Positions 32,684 through 44,211 of a stretch of DNA of 64,000 nt are shown here, piece after piece. The stretch lies in contig JAVTVX010000013.1 in NCBI GenBank assembly GCA_033439265.1, positions 3,064,501-3,128,500 of the forward strand, given 5' to 3'. The position numbers and the translations under genes were made by a program. Every line of letters starts with the position of its first letter. Position 1 is the stretch's first letter. Under the pieces are notes generated by a model, which was not told the DNA's origin, did no database searches, and saw nothing but the letters and a program-made list of their open reading frames with translations. The DNA is from Dillenia suffruticosa (taxonomy: Eukaryota; Streptophyta; Magnoliopsida; Dilleniales; Dilleniaceae).

Positions 32684-34560
32684 ATGCCTGCAGTAGTTAT
32701 TGCTTCTGCCCGTGGCAAAGAGTTGCCGGGCAAGCTCACCGGCTTTGTTGTCATGGCATGTCTTATTGCTGCCTCTGGTGGTTTGATCTTTGGCTATGAT
32801 ATTGGTATCTCAGGTAATTGTAATGATTATTTTTTTTTTGTCAAAATCTTCGATTTGCGAGATGAGGTTATGGGTTTTTTTTTTTATTTATTTAATAGAT
32901 TTATGATGCAGGTGGCGTGACATCTATGGCTCCATTTTTGGAGGAATTTTTTCCTGCGGTTTATAAAAAGGAAGAGGGCGAGGTGACAACAAACCAGTAT
33001 TGCAAATTCAACAGCCAGATGTTGACACTGTTCACATCTTCTTTGTATTTGGCTGCGCTTGTTGCTTCCTTTTTTGCCTCATGGGTCACAAGAAGTCTAG
33101 GGAGAAAGTTGTCTATGTTCTTTGGTGGTATGATTTTCTTCTCGGGTGCAGCTGTTAATGCTGCTGCTAAAAATGTGATGATGCTTATCATTGGTAGGAT
33201 GTTACTTGGCGTTGGCATTGGCTTTGCCAATCAGGTATTTTCTCAAATACTATTTTATCCTCTATATATATATTTTTTAATTTTATTTATTTATTTATTT
33301 TTGCTCATATCTCTTGGATTGGTTTGTTTGCAGTCTGTGCCATTGTATGTCTCCGAAATGGCTCCGTACAAGTACAGAGGAGCTCTTAACAATATCTTTC
33401 AACTATCAATCACCATAGGCGTTTTGGCAGCCAATGTTTTGAACTACTTCTTTGCCGAGATACCAGGCGGGTGGGGATGGAGGTTGAGCTTAGGCGGTGC
33501 AATGGTGCCAGCATTGATCATTATGCTAGGCTCATGTGCGCTCACGGAAACACCAAACTCACTGATCGAACGCGGCCATGAAGAGAAGGCAAGAGAGAAG
33601 CTGAAGAAAATACGTGGCATTGAAAATGTGGAGGAAGAACTAGCAGACTTAATCGCGGCCAGTGAAGCCTCTAAGAAGGTGAAACATCCTTGGATAAATC
33701 TTTTGAGGAGAAAGTACAGACCCCATTTGGTGATGGCCACACTTATACCCGCATTTCAACAACTCACTGGCATGAATGTCATAATGTTCTATGCACCCGT
33801 TTTGTTCAAAACTATTGGTTTTGGTTCCTCCGCTTCCCTCTTCTCCGCTGTTATTACCGGTGGTTTTAACTGTGCTGCTACACTTATTTCGATTAGTCTT
33901 GTTGATAGAAAGGGAAGAAGGAAACTTTTCTTGTCGGGAGGAACTATATTGTTACTGGCTCAGGTACCGATCTTTACCCTTTCTATTTTCAATTTTTTCC
34001 AACATTTATTAAAAATCGAGAACCTTAATATTAATAGCTTCTACTAATACTGATCAAATAATTTTTTGTTTATTTTTTAGATTGCCATATCGATATTTAT
34101 TGGCATAAAATTTGGAGTAAGTGGTAATCCAGGCGAATTGCCTAAATGGTACGCATATACGGTGGTTGGTATGATATGTTGTTTTGTTTCTGCGTTCGCG
34201 TGGTCATGGGGGCCTCTTGGATGGTTGGTTCCAAGCGAAATTTTCCCGCTAGAAATACGATCTGCTGCCATGAGTGTTACGGTGTCCGTCAATATGCTAT
34301 TTACATTCGTTGTCGCACAGATTTTCTTACCGCTAATGTGTGCTGTGAAGTTTGGGCTATTCTTGTGTTTCGGTGTGTTTGTGGCATTGATGACATGGTT
34401 CATCTACAAGTATTTGCCGGAGACTAAGGGTGTGCCCATCGAGGAAATGGCTCTGGTGTGGAAGAATCACAAGACTTGGGGCAAGTATATGCCGGCGGAT
34501 GAAGTTGCGGTGGCAGAGAAAGAGTTGGACGCTGCTATTGAGTCTGGATGGCAGGCTTAA
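32684..34560 (+). CDS. STP: Sugar transport protein (STP), monosaccharide/H+ symporter
   Basis: Four exons, 32684-32813, 32912-33234, 33334-33963 and 34081-34560, join in phase to give 520 residues, the normal STP length. It is an MFS sugar porter with 12 predicted membrane segments, expected in the plasma membrane and importing hexoses with protons. Visible hallmarks are [18 protein letters not shown] (31-48), SLGRK in the loop after helix 2, PLYVSEMAP after helix 4, [14 protein letters not shown] in helix 7, DRKGRRKLF after helix 8, [19 protein letters not shown] and the C-terminal [11 protein letters not shown]. Cys74 (QYCKF) and the Cys of LMCAVKFG match the lid-domain disulfide pair known from STP10. 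The second intron is open in frame with exons 2 and 3, but acceptor TTTGCAG and protein conservation support splicing. The particular STP number cannot be settled by eye. Confidence 0.93.
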
Positions 34561-35945
34561 TTTTTTTTTTTCTGTTTATTTTTTGTTCAAGTCTTGAATT
34601 TTCTTTTACTTTTAGTTCAATGTTTTTAGGGGGCATTTTTCGATTAGTCTTTGTTTTCCTGAACTATGAACATTTTCCTTTGGGATGTTATAATTCTGTG
34701 GAGAGCAAATGTCCATAATCTTTCTTGACAAATTTTTTAATTGATTTGAAATATTGTTATAATTTTATCTAAAAGATGTGCTTTGTTTTTAAAATTTAAA
34801 ATTTTATTAAAAAAGATAATATTTCTGATTAAACTAAAACTCATATTGTTTCTTCAATTGCTTGTTGTCATGATGTTTAATGATTATCTAAGTAAAAAAT
34901 AATGAAAATAAAAATTTAGTTTTAAAGTAGATAATTTATGGTAATATTGTTATAAAAAGATGAACAAAATCAAAAGAAAAATAAAATTACATAACGACTT
35001 TGGCTATATTATAAAGGCCGTAGGTCGACTTGGGATCTTTTGATTTAAGTCATACTGTGACTCTAGACAAATATACCAAATGTACCCACCAAATCGTATA
35101 TGTTTAAAAACTCTTTTACACACCAAGGGTGACCTGAGATTTCGAATTTGTTTGAATTCTCATCCATTCCCTTACTACAATACCCTTCTTTGTTGGAAGA
35201 AATAAATAAAATACACCAACAAAACTTTTATTATTGTAATTGAGTCCTCTTGTTTGCAAGTAATCTTATGCTTGCAGTTCACACCCATGAATTTACATAT
35301 TCATTTAAATTTACCATCAGCAAACCCCAATCTATTTTGGCACAAAGCTAAAATTCTAAGTAGTTCAAAGGGTATTTAGCTATATTTCTTTTGAGCAGCT
35401 TATAAGAACCTAAAACTTATAAAATATTTTTAAAATTTAATAACTTAATAAAAAATTTTTTAAATAAAATAAAATCCAACTCGTCATACAGCCTATAAAC
35501 TCTTAATATTTATAACCTCCGAGATGTTTAAAAACTTATAAGCCTAACCACATAAATTTTATGAGATGTTTTTGAGCTTGTGAAAATTACCAAACAAATA
35601 TTACAGGCTTAAAGGATGTTCATCATCATCATTTGATGATGACTGGTCCTGACATGTTTAGTCAAAGCAAATACAGATTCATGATAGATCATTTGATCGT
35701 GTTGTGATGCATATTCACTACTCAAGAATTACGTGACAAGATGTCTCAACTCAACAATTGACTTTAGAGAACCCTAAGATCCTCCGATGGCTTCAAATAT
35801 ATTTACAACATTTCAGCAACAGATTATTCAAAACCAGAAAGAAAATTCCCATCATTAAAAGAAATCAATAATGAGCAAAATTTTAAGCAGGGCGAGACGG
35901 GGAAAAGGTTGTCTAACCAATCAAATGAGCCTCATTCTACAAACT
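34561..35945. other. Intergenic, STP and NUDX19 3' sides
   Basis: AT-rich sequence between two convergent genes. Nothing recognisable was seen in it. Confidence 0.5.
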
Positions 35946-38900
35946 TTATAGCGAAGCCACTGGCTGTTTTAACCGACAATCAGTTGCCTTTGGAGCATCT
36001 TGATACACCCATGAAGTGATGAGGTGATGGGCAATAGCAAAGGGTCCTGGTATAAACATGGGAGCAAGTTCTCCACTCTCCACGCTATGGTTTGCAGAGA
36101 AGTTCTGTCCCTTCTTGACACCTTTGCACATCTGTTCTACCTTGGCTGCAGCTGTTTTCTGCGCCTTCCCATACTCGGCAAACGTCAATGCCTTCTTCAC
36201 ATCTTCCCTGCTATGCCACTGTGCATCTGAAAAGAAGAAGAGATACTAGAAGTTTCACATTTCACTAGCTTATTTCCCTTTCATATTACATTACAAATGG
36301 AGTTACAATTACAATAGAGTGCTTTTGATTGCCAGATCTCCGTTGAATATCATCAAAGCAAAGCAGAAATTACATGATGCTTGTAAAGCTGGTGTTGTGA
36401 ACAAAAATTTCCTAGATTCAAATCTCCAATGTCCTGGTTTAAGCAAATCAAGAAATGAGCACACCTCTATCAAATATAGCACAAATTCATAGGAAAAGCT
36501 TTCCTCCATATTGCCTGGGTTAGAAAGAATGCTAAATAAATTTGCCTTCAAAAATGAAATTTGATTAGATACTAGAGGACAGCTGCTCAAGTTTCACAAC
36601 ACGCAAGGGATTTCTGGTACAGGCATATGGGCAACAAAATCCAAAATGCCTCTATCATGGGTGAAGAAACAAGTCAGTACAAGATTTTGGTCTATGAGAC
36701 CAATATGCAAGATAAGATTGAACCGCATGCATGTCTCAGGACCACTGGGTGAGATATCAGACAGGACTAAAAATATCCAAGGGCTTGTCAGCATATCACA
36801 GGAGGTGGTATTGCATATATCTATACACTTTAGAGTTTAGATCCTAGGGATATCAATTATCATCACAACATCCAAAGTTTTGCAGAATTAGAGTGTAAAT
36901 ACTATGTAGATACCATTTTCCATCTCTCTCTTGTGGAGAGGTTCTCTACTAGATTCAACCAAAAATCGAAGAAAAAAAATAAAAAAACAGAGACATCAAT
37001 GGTAAAAGATACATGTTTTTAAAACACTACCTAGGATTAGATTGACAAAAGGCACATTCTAGATCGGAGAACAGTTAAAGATAAAATGATCTAAGTACCT
37101 TCCAACTCTTCCTTGTCCACCTTTATTTCAAGTGATTTAGCATATGCATGGAAACCCACCATCAACTGGCATGGCATGCTACTTGGTCCAACTGGCAACA
37201 ATTCATAAAATGAGAATAATTAATGGACAGGAACTTAAATTGAAAGCAGAAACATAGCAGTCAATATTGAGCCTGTTTATATCTAAAGGAAACATCAAAC
37301 TGCAGTTTTCTTAAACTCATGCTTATAGAGGTAATAATGCCGCCAATCTCCCCCCCCCCCCCGCCCCGTGAAATGTAATAGTAAATGAATAACTAATGAT
37401 GTTCAAATCTCTTCCCTTTCCATATCCTTGCTCTTTCTGATGCTTCTCTACAAGGCATTACCACTCATTTATGTTGCCAGGCAGTGAAAGCTTTCTTAAG
37501 CTTTATCATGCACCAAGTTGAGACAATATGGAGAAAAAGAAATAGGCCCAAATACAACAGATTATATATTCACTACAGTTGGTTTCCAACAGTGAAGGGA
37601 ATTGCAGATCAGAAAACAAAATATACGATATCACCTATGCTTGTAATTGACATCAGAGGTAACCTCTTGGTGTCTCAATTCAGATAGCTTGGAGATATAT
37701 TCATACCTTACACCTTTTCTTCAACAACTTTTTCGAAATGTCTACCTATGCTTGTAATATAAAAAATTAATAAAAGTCGACGTATCTGAATTTAGGTTGA
37801 AATGTTGTCTGCAGTATCTACAGTATCTAGTTATCTGAGCCCAAAATGATGCCAAAAAAGTTAGGGCTACATGAGATCGCATGGCATGACCCCATTGAGC
37901 ATTTCAACATGTAGCTTGAGAGGAAGATTCCGGCTTCTTTGCAGAAGTCAATTATACCAGGTCCTATCATACAAGACCTATCCATGGAGATATTAATTGT
38001 GATTTTTTGTCAATTATCTTTAACTACAATGTTTTCCGCTTTGCAACAGGACAAAATGAGAGTAGCTACCTCTAAAGGTCTAGCCACCACAGATAAAACT
38101 GCAGTATCATTGTACGGACTCTGTTATTCAAGTTGAATAAGCCAAAACAGGAAAAGGTGACAATAGGACATAGAATAAATTTGATGGTGCATATAGACAT
38201 AATAAATTCTGCATTCAGAGGAAAATATGACCAAAGTACTGTTCAGAAATTCATATATCAGGCCCTTATTCTTAGCGAAGTAGTTCAATTTTCAAAACAC
38301 TAAAAGAAAAAGAATAAAAAATAAATTAAAATTAACAGTATACCTGAATTTTTCTTGTAAGCTCTTACTTCATTTAACTAATATGACAATTCGTGATGAG
38401 AACCAAGAAATAACTTAATATGATGATTTTGTGATGAGCACTAAGAAACATGAATATAAACATAGCATAATGCAGATAGACAGACATATAATGTTTCAAA
38501 AACAAAACACAAAAAAACAAATTCACAGCGTGTTATATTACTACTATGCAGGAATAAACTATGATAAATATATGAATCAGAAGACATTTTGAGACAGTAC
38601 CAGGCCATGGCTGAGAACTATGATAAACAAATTCATATATCAGGCCTTATTACAGAATTCAGCAAAGTAGTTCAATTTCCAAAATAATAAAAATTGAAAA
38701 AATAAAATAAAATTAAAAATTGATAGTATACCTGAAGTTCTTGTAGGTTCTCACTTCATTTAACTTAAAATGACAACTACTGATAAGCACTGGTACTTCA
38801 TTTAACTTAATATGACAACTTGTGATAAGCACTGAGGAGTAACATAATATGATGATTTGTGATGAGCAATAAGAGACATGAATATAAACATAGCATAATG

Positions 38901-40939
38901 CAGATACATAGACTCATAACATTTCAAAAACAAAATACAAAAATAAAATTCAAACGGTATTGTATAACTACTACGCAGGAATGAACTATGATAAGCAGAT
39001 GAATCAGAAGACGTATTGAGACAGTACCAGGCCATGGCTGAGAACTATGATAAACAACTTCTCCCACTTCAATACCAGTCTCCTCAAATGTTTCTCTTCT
39101 CACTGCTTCTTCCAAGCTTTCTCCTGGCTAAGGAAATAGAAAGACAGCTTGTTATACAACACTGCACCTCAAATCAGAATGTGCAATGACAAAATTGACA
39201 TCTTAGGGCTCCAGAACAAACGTTCTTGAAGGTTAAAATGCTGTTACTACCTCTATAAACCCTGCAAGGCAACTCCACATGCGAGGCACAAATCTTGATT
39301 GTCTGCTTAAAAGTGCCCGGTCATTTTCTCTATCAATGACTAGCATAATTACAACCTGTTGGAAGTCCATATGGTCATAAAACAAGCATATCCCATACAA
39401 CTAAACTTCAAGCACTACTTATTTTAAACAAAATTTAGCATTGCCATACAGGATCAACACGAGGGTAAATCCTCTTTCTGCATGACTCATTTGAACACTG
39501 CTTGCGTCTCCCAGCTTCCATTGGTACTGCTTTTCCGCCACAATGTCCACAAAAGCATGATACAGTGTGCCACTCTAACAATGCCCTTGCCTAAATGAGT
39601 GCCACAACCAGACCAGAACAAAGCTTTAGATGGAATCGTATAGAGGACTAATTTCAAAACAGGGAAATGAAAGATAAAACCGGATGTCATCTGAGGCAAA
39701 CAAGAAGATCAGCCAATAATTAACAAAACTAAGATAATTGCAGTCACTGTCCAGCAAGAGATAGAAAAAAATGGATGATTTAAACTTCCAGTTAAACCAA
39801 AGGGTGAGAATTCAGTACAAATACTTGCCTAGATCATACAAAACAGCAGTCATAACTTTAAAATAAGCACAATGTTCAAATTTTAAAATTCATAAAGTTA
39901 TTTTTTACGTCTATTTGGATTTTGACATCATATGGTTAAAAGAATTATAGAACTTGCTCCTCATGGCCTCCAACATTGTGAAGTTATCCACCGAAGAATT
40001 TCAAAAGAAACATCGAGAACATGCAGTAAGAATGAACACAACTCATGGGAGAACAATGTTGGAGAAACCAAGTCCCTCAAATTTGATCCTCCTACACAAC
40101 AAACAGTCACACTAGCAGGCACAAAACATTCAACTTTCAAACTCCCAACTCCAACTCCACCATGGAAATTATGTTTGAAACGTTTTCTGTGCCAAGCAAA
40201 ATCAGGAAAAGTGCACGAGCTAGCGTATTCAAATGAAAAGTGTTTTATGTACCATACCCAAAAAATCAACTACATTAAATTGATGTGGCAGAGATTCATC
40301 GGTCACTACAATACATTGTTCATAAAAGTAACCGCGTTCACTTACATGACCAGCAATTGCCAATTCACCCATAGCCGTAGCATCAGCCCAATCAGTAGCA
40401 ACCATCAAAGTCCTCAACTCAACAAAACTGCAATTCCTTGCCCCAAATTCCCCAACCAGACGATCATTATCAGAAACATCGATTGCCCAATAAACAACAT
40501 CGTCAACACCATCGGACCCCGAACCTAAATAAACAAAAGCCTCAGCACCCAGATTAACTTCAGATTTCGCTAACAAACCCTTACATTCAGCTAAACTGAC
40601 CCAACCCAGATGCCAAATTAGAGTACAATTTTCATTATTGGAAGAAGAAGCTAAGGGTCTGCCTTTTCTAAAGGGCAAGACCTTCGAATTAGGGGAAATT
40701 GGTTGGTGGTGGATGTCTAAAAGTTGGGTATTTAGGGTTTCAAGTGCTGAACTTGGTGAAATTGGGCCATCGGAATTTAGGGTATTCCGGGATCGGATTG
40801 GGTTGCCAGCAAAAGCATGAGACTCTACAGCAATGGACATGACAGAGAAGAATAAAGATTTAGTCTTTGGAAAAATTAGGGTTTGGAATGGGGTTTTTTT
40901 GCAGGTAAATGGAACACAAGAAGCGAGAAATATAAGCAT
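35946..40939 (-). CDS. NUDX19: Nudix hydrolase 19-type NAD(P)H pyrophosphatase
   Basis: Six exons: 40346-40939, 39450-39590, 39251-39355, 39028-39127, 37099-37191 and 35946-36226, all GT-AG and in phase, 437 residues. Domain order is that of the NudC/NUDT12 group: an N-terminal domain (HAFAGNP to [14 protein letters not shown]), a zinc ribbon C-F-C-G-H-C with CSNESC in exon 2, and the Nudix box [20 protein letters not shown] with TGIEV spanning exons 3 and 4. The Nudix box fits G-x5-E-x7-REUxEExGU exactly. The C-terminal half has [28 protein letters not shown] and [14 protein letters not shown]. The enzyme should cleave NAD(P)H to NMNH and AMP with Mg2+. A second in-frame ATG at 40840 ([14 protein letters not shown]) would drop a 33-residue Ser/Phe-rich leader that may be a plastid transit peptide. 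The protein ends in ASL, which could be a weak peroxisomal signal. Intron 4 contains a tandem duplication. Confidence 0.93.
38249..39057. repeat. Tandem duplication in NUDX19 intron 4 including the end of exon 4
   Basis: Two units of about 380-430 bp are arranged head to tail. Shared text includes ttcatatatcaggcc (38249, 38632), the cttcatttaac stretch, and acagtaccaggccatggctg at 38594 and 39021. The second unit's end is the true 3' end of exon 4 with its donor; the first unit carries a copy of the last 30 coding bases and the same splice donor. Confidence 0.85.
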
Positions 40940-42261
40940 AGATATCTATTTTCCATTGGGGTTCATTCAAGAGTTTGGTTGGATGAACGAAAAAAACAAA
41001 GAAAATTCAAAAGGTTGGTGGTGACTAGAAATTGGGACTGACATTTGTCCGCACATTCATATGTTTAGGACCCACAATTTGGTCTCATGACATGCCGCAG
41101 GTCCCCACCAGAAACCACCTGTGGAGACTATGAATTTTGTCAATACATTCATAGCTATTTGAGTATGCAAATTAATACTTAGATAATTTTATTCTTTTAT
41201 AATTTGATTATTATTTTTTCTTTCTTTATATTGAATTTATATAATCTCTCTAAAAGTGGATAAATTAATTTTTTTCTCTAAAAAAATCTATTTATTTCAT
41301 ATTTTCTCATTATAAACAAATTGTTTTTTATTTTTTCTCTCTAAAAACTTGAAATTTGTTTTTTTTTTTCTATTTAAAACTAATTAAATTAATTTTCTTT
41401 CTCTAAATATTTATATTTCAGACACATTAGTTTTAAATTTTCTCTCTCAAAAAAATTAAATTTGATTTTTTCTTTCTAAAACTAAATTAATTTTCTATTG
41501 TTTTTATTTTTCTCTCTAAAAAATTGAAATTTATTTTTTTTATTTATAACTAATTAAATTAATTTTCTTTCTCTAATTATTTATATCTCAGACACATTAT
41601 TTTTAAATTTTCTATCTAGAAAAATTAAATTTGATTTTTTCTTTCTAAAACTAAATTAATTTTCTCTTTATAAAAAAACTATTTAATTTGTATTTTCTTT
41701 TTCTAAAATATTTTTTTAAAACTTTCTCTCACTAAAGCTTAGTATATTTATTTTTATAAAATTTATTCATTAGTTTTATATTTAGTCTTTCTCTCTCTTC
41801 TTAAAGCTAAGAATATTAATTTTCATTTTCTAGAAAGATTGAATTATTTTGAATTTCTTTAAATAGATGATTTTAAAATTTTTCTTTCTATAAAACTAAA
41901 TAAAATTGTTTCAGTCGGTAATAAATAATTTAATTTATATTTTCTCTCTTTAAATATTTTTTTTAATAGTCGACAGCTTAATTTATGCCTGTGGGCCGAT
42001 TAGAGCCCCAACATTTGAGTTATGAGGTTACGATTTTCTTCCATTAAAACTCGGCCCACACTGTTTTGGTGTTTATAGCCCAATTCGGTCAAGAGTTACG
42101 AGGCTTCGGCTCTAAAGATTAGACTGGGCTCACCCTTGGGTTTGGACCCAAGAGGCTGTTACTTAGGCCCAACAGAACCTCACCCGCTCTTGGTGGAGCC
42201 CACCTAGAGCCCATGTCTTGAATAACCCCATCAATGTCTTTTTGCAATTTTTTATCTATTA
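40940..42261. other. NUDX19 promoter side and AT-rich repeat DNA
   Basis: After about 150 bases that may be NUDX19 promoter, the region becomes very AT-rich with a degenerate repeat (41333-41680). A GC-richer part at 41980-42240 has repeated gggcc/gcccac text, which may be an old transposon end. No gene is supported. Confidence 0.45.
41333..41680. repeat. About 174-bp tandem repeat, two copies
   Basis: The block starting tttctctctaaaaa and containing actaattaaattaatttt, atatttcagacacatta and ctttctaaaactaaatt occurs at about 41333 and again at about 41508, with looser relatives on both sides (41220-41960). Confidence 0.7.
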
Positions 42262-42440
42262 TTTATTTTTTTTTTTGTGTCTTGGACTCGGTACATCATC
42301 TTGTGTTCAAAATTTCATCTCGATTAATTCGAGTCGACTCAACTAAGATCTCTCTTAGGGGGTAGGATTTCTCAACATAATCAATTCTATACCTAAATCG
42401 TAAATCGAACTCGTAATGTTCGATAAGAGGTGCAATGACC
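42262..42440 (-). mobile_element. SINE family B copy, diverged
   Basis: A poly-T run (42262-42276) is followed by tgtcttggactcggtac and gattaattcgagtcgactca, the complement of the family's 3' end. Further on, on the minus strand, there is a B-box-like gagttcgatttacg. It lies next to another copy in the opposite orientation. Confidence 0.55.
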
Positions 42441-42542
42441 TTGTCTTTTTGCAACTCTCCGATGGAAAAATGTCTCGTGCCAAAAATCAAAGTACAATAA
42501 AAATTTTACATTTATATAAATGCATAAACAATGTACACATGT

Positions 42543-42744
42543 ACCAATATTTATTGATATAGGTAGAAAGAACACATTTATTTCTTAATTAGGTCGAGAA
42601 TTCGACTCCCTCTCGATATGAAAAAAACAATATTGAGGACCTCCCTTTCAAATGAAGTCTGACAATCAAGTCGGTTCAGATTAATTGAGGTAAAGTTTCG
42701 AATTGAACGATGGCCTAACCATAGGGTCAAAAAAAAAAAAAAAA
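42543..42744 (+). mobile_element. SINE family B copy with target duplication
   Basis: A B-box-like gagaattcgactcc sits in the head. The 3' part has cggttcagattaattgagg, then tttcgaattgaacgatggcc and a poly-A tail. A 15-bp duplication acaatgtac-a/g-catgt flanks it at 42528-42542 and 42745-42759, one mismatch. Confidence 0.8.
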
Positions 42745-43064
42745 ACAATGTACGCATGTTCTTTTTAATGATTATAATCATTGCAATATATTAATCTATT
42801 TTTATAACTAGCATTTTGACTTAATTTTAATTATTTTCTATATATTCTTTTGGCATTCAAAAAATAATAAATTTGTCATGATTATTAGTTCGATATATAT
42901 GTATGTATGCATATGTATATGTGTATATTATAATTTAATGTTCAATACCTATTAAAATTAATTAGTTCATTTTAGAGTTTAACATAAATAACTCATCCGA
43001 AAGCAGTAGTGTGAATTATTAAAAATTAGGTTAATTTTATTTTTAGAATTTTTTTTGAATTCTT

Positions 43065-43190
43065 TTTTGGGTACCATGTCTTGGACACCGTCCGGTATAC
43101 GGGGTTTCGCCCCGACTAATTCGGACTGACCGCTACAGTGACTCCTTTTCGGATGGTAGATCTCCCAACGGGGGAACGCTCAAATAATTC
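43065..43190 (-). mobile_element. SINE family B copy, truncated
   Basis: On the minus strand it ends with tagtcggggcgaaaccccgt, then ataccggacggtgtccaaga and catggtaccc, before an A-rich tail (T-rich on the plus strand). The tRNA-like head is missing. This is the best-preserved family B 3' end in the window. Confidence 0.65.
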
Positions 43191-43690
43191 TTTATAAATG
43201 TCAATTGGGTGTTATATGTCATTTTAGTTTTATTTTATATTTAAATTTTATTAATTTTTTAATTTAAAGTTTAAGATTTCAAAAAATAGACTACTGAAAA
43301 ATGACCAGAATTATGAGTTAAATAAAATTTAATTATGTTGAATTAACTTAACTCGACTCATTGAGCCTTACATGACAGATTTTTAACCCCAGATGTAAAG
43401 ACAGGTTTATTCTCTCCCTTGTTTTTTCAACTTAGTAAGGTATTTAAAAAAAAAAAAGATTATCTTTTTTTAATACTCTTTATCATTTATTCACAATCCT
43501 CTTTATCGCAATTGCCAATCTAATAACAAAAGTCTCAAATTAATAAAATACGACATTATCGAACAACATATTCCAAGAAAAAAAAAAGAGGATTTAAAAC
43601 TAAAATATAATTTGTAAATTTCCTAAATGGAATAATCACTAGAAATACGTTTTTGAAGCTAAACAATTGAACTTTCAAGACCAAAAAAAA

Positions 43691-43728
<38 letters not shown>

Positions 43729-44211
43729 AAATTTCAATATTCGAGAAACCCATAAAAAATAACAAAATAAAAAATTGGAAGAGAAAAAAAAAAGGATATA
43801 CCTTGTCATCAAGAAAATATAGCCAAAACGCATAAAATTGAGGAAAATAGAGAAAACCAGAACAAATAACACTAAAGGACAGGAAAACAAAAATTTAATT
43901 TTAATCGCCAACATAACATGGCGCAAAACCGTATAATTGTACAAAGTGAAATTCAATTAAATTTCACCACTTGAAATACTAAAATAAAATGTTTTATTAT
44001 TTAAATATATATATATATATATATATATAAAGAAATAGCTTAAAAAATGCAGCTATAAAAAGATTTTTCAAAAAATGATATATATAAGTAAAAGAGAATT
44101 AAGATTCAAATAACATCATCATTTTGCACCTGCAAAACCTTATCAAGAATGTGAGAACAAAGATATTGGACTTCTATAATATTTTCCAAAGTTCAAACAA
44201 ATCTCTATGAA
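43191..44211. other. Intergenic, AT-rich
   Basis: Holds AT microsatellites at about 43697-43725 and 44006-44028 and poly-A runs. No gene is supported. Confidence 0.5.

Noticed and set aside
39932..40528. 198-residue plus-strand open frame
   Set aside because: It is antisense to NUDX19 exon 1 and intron 1 and has no motif.
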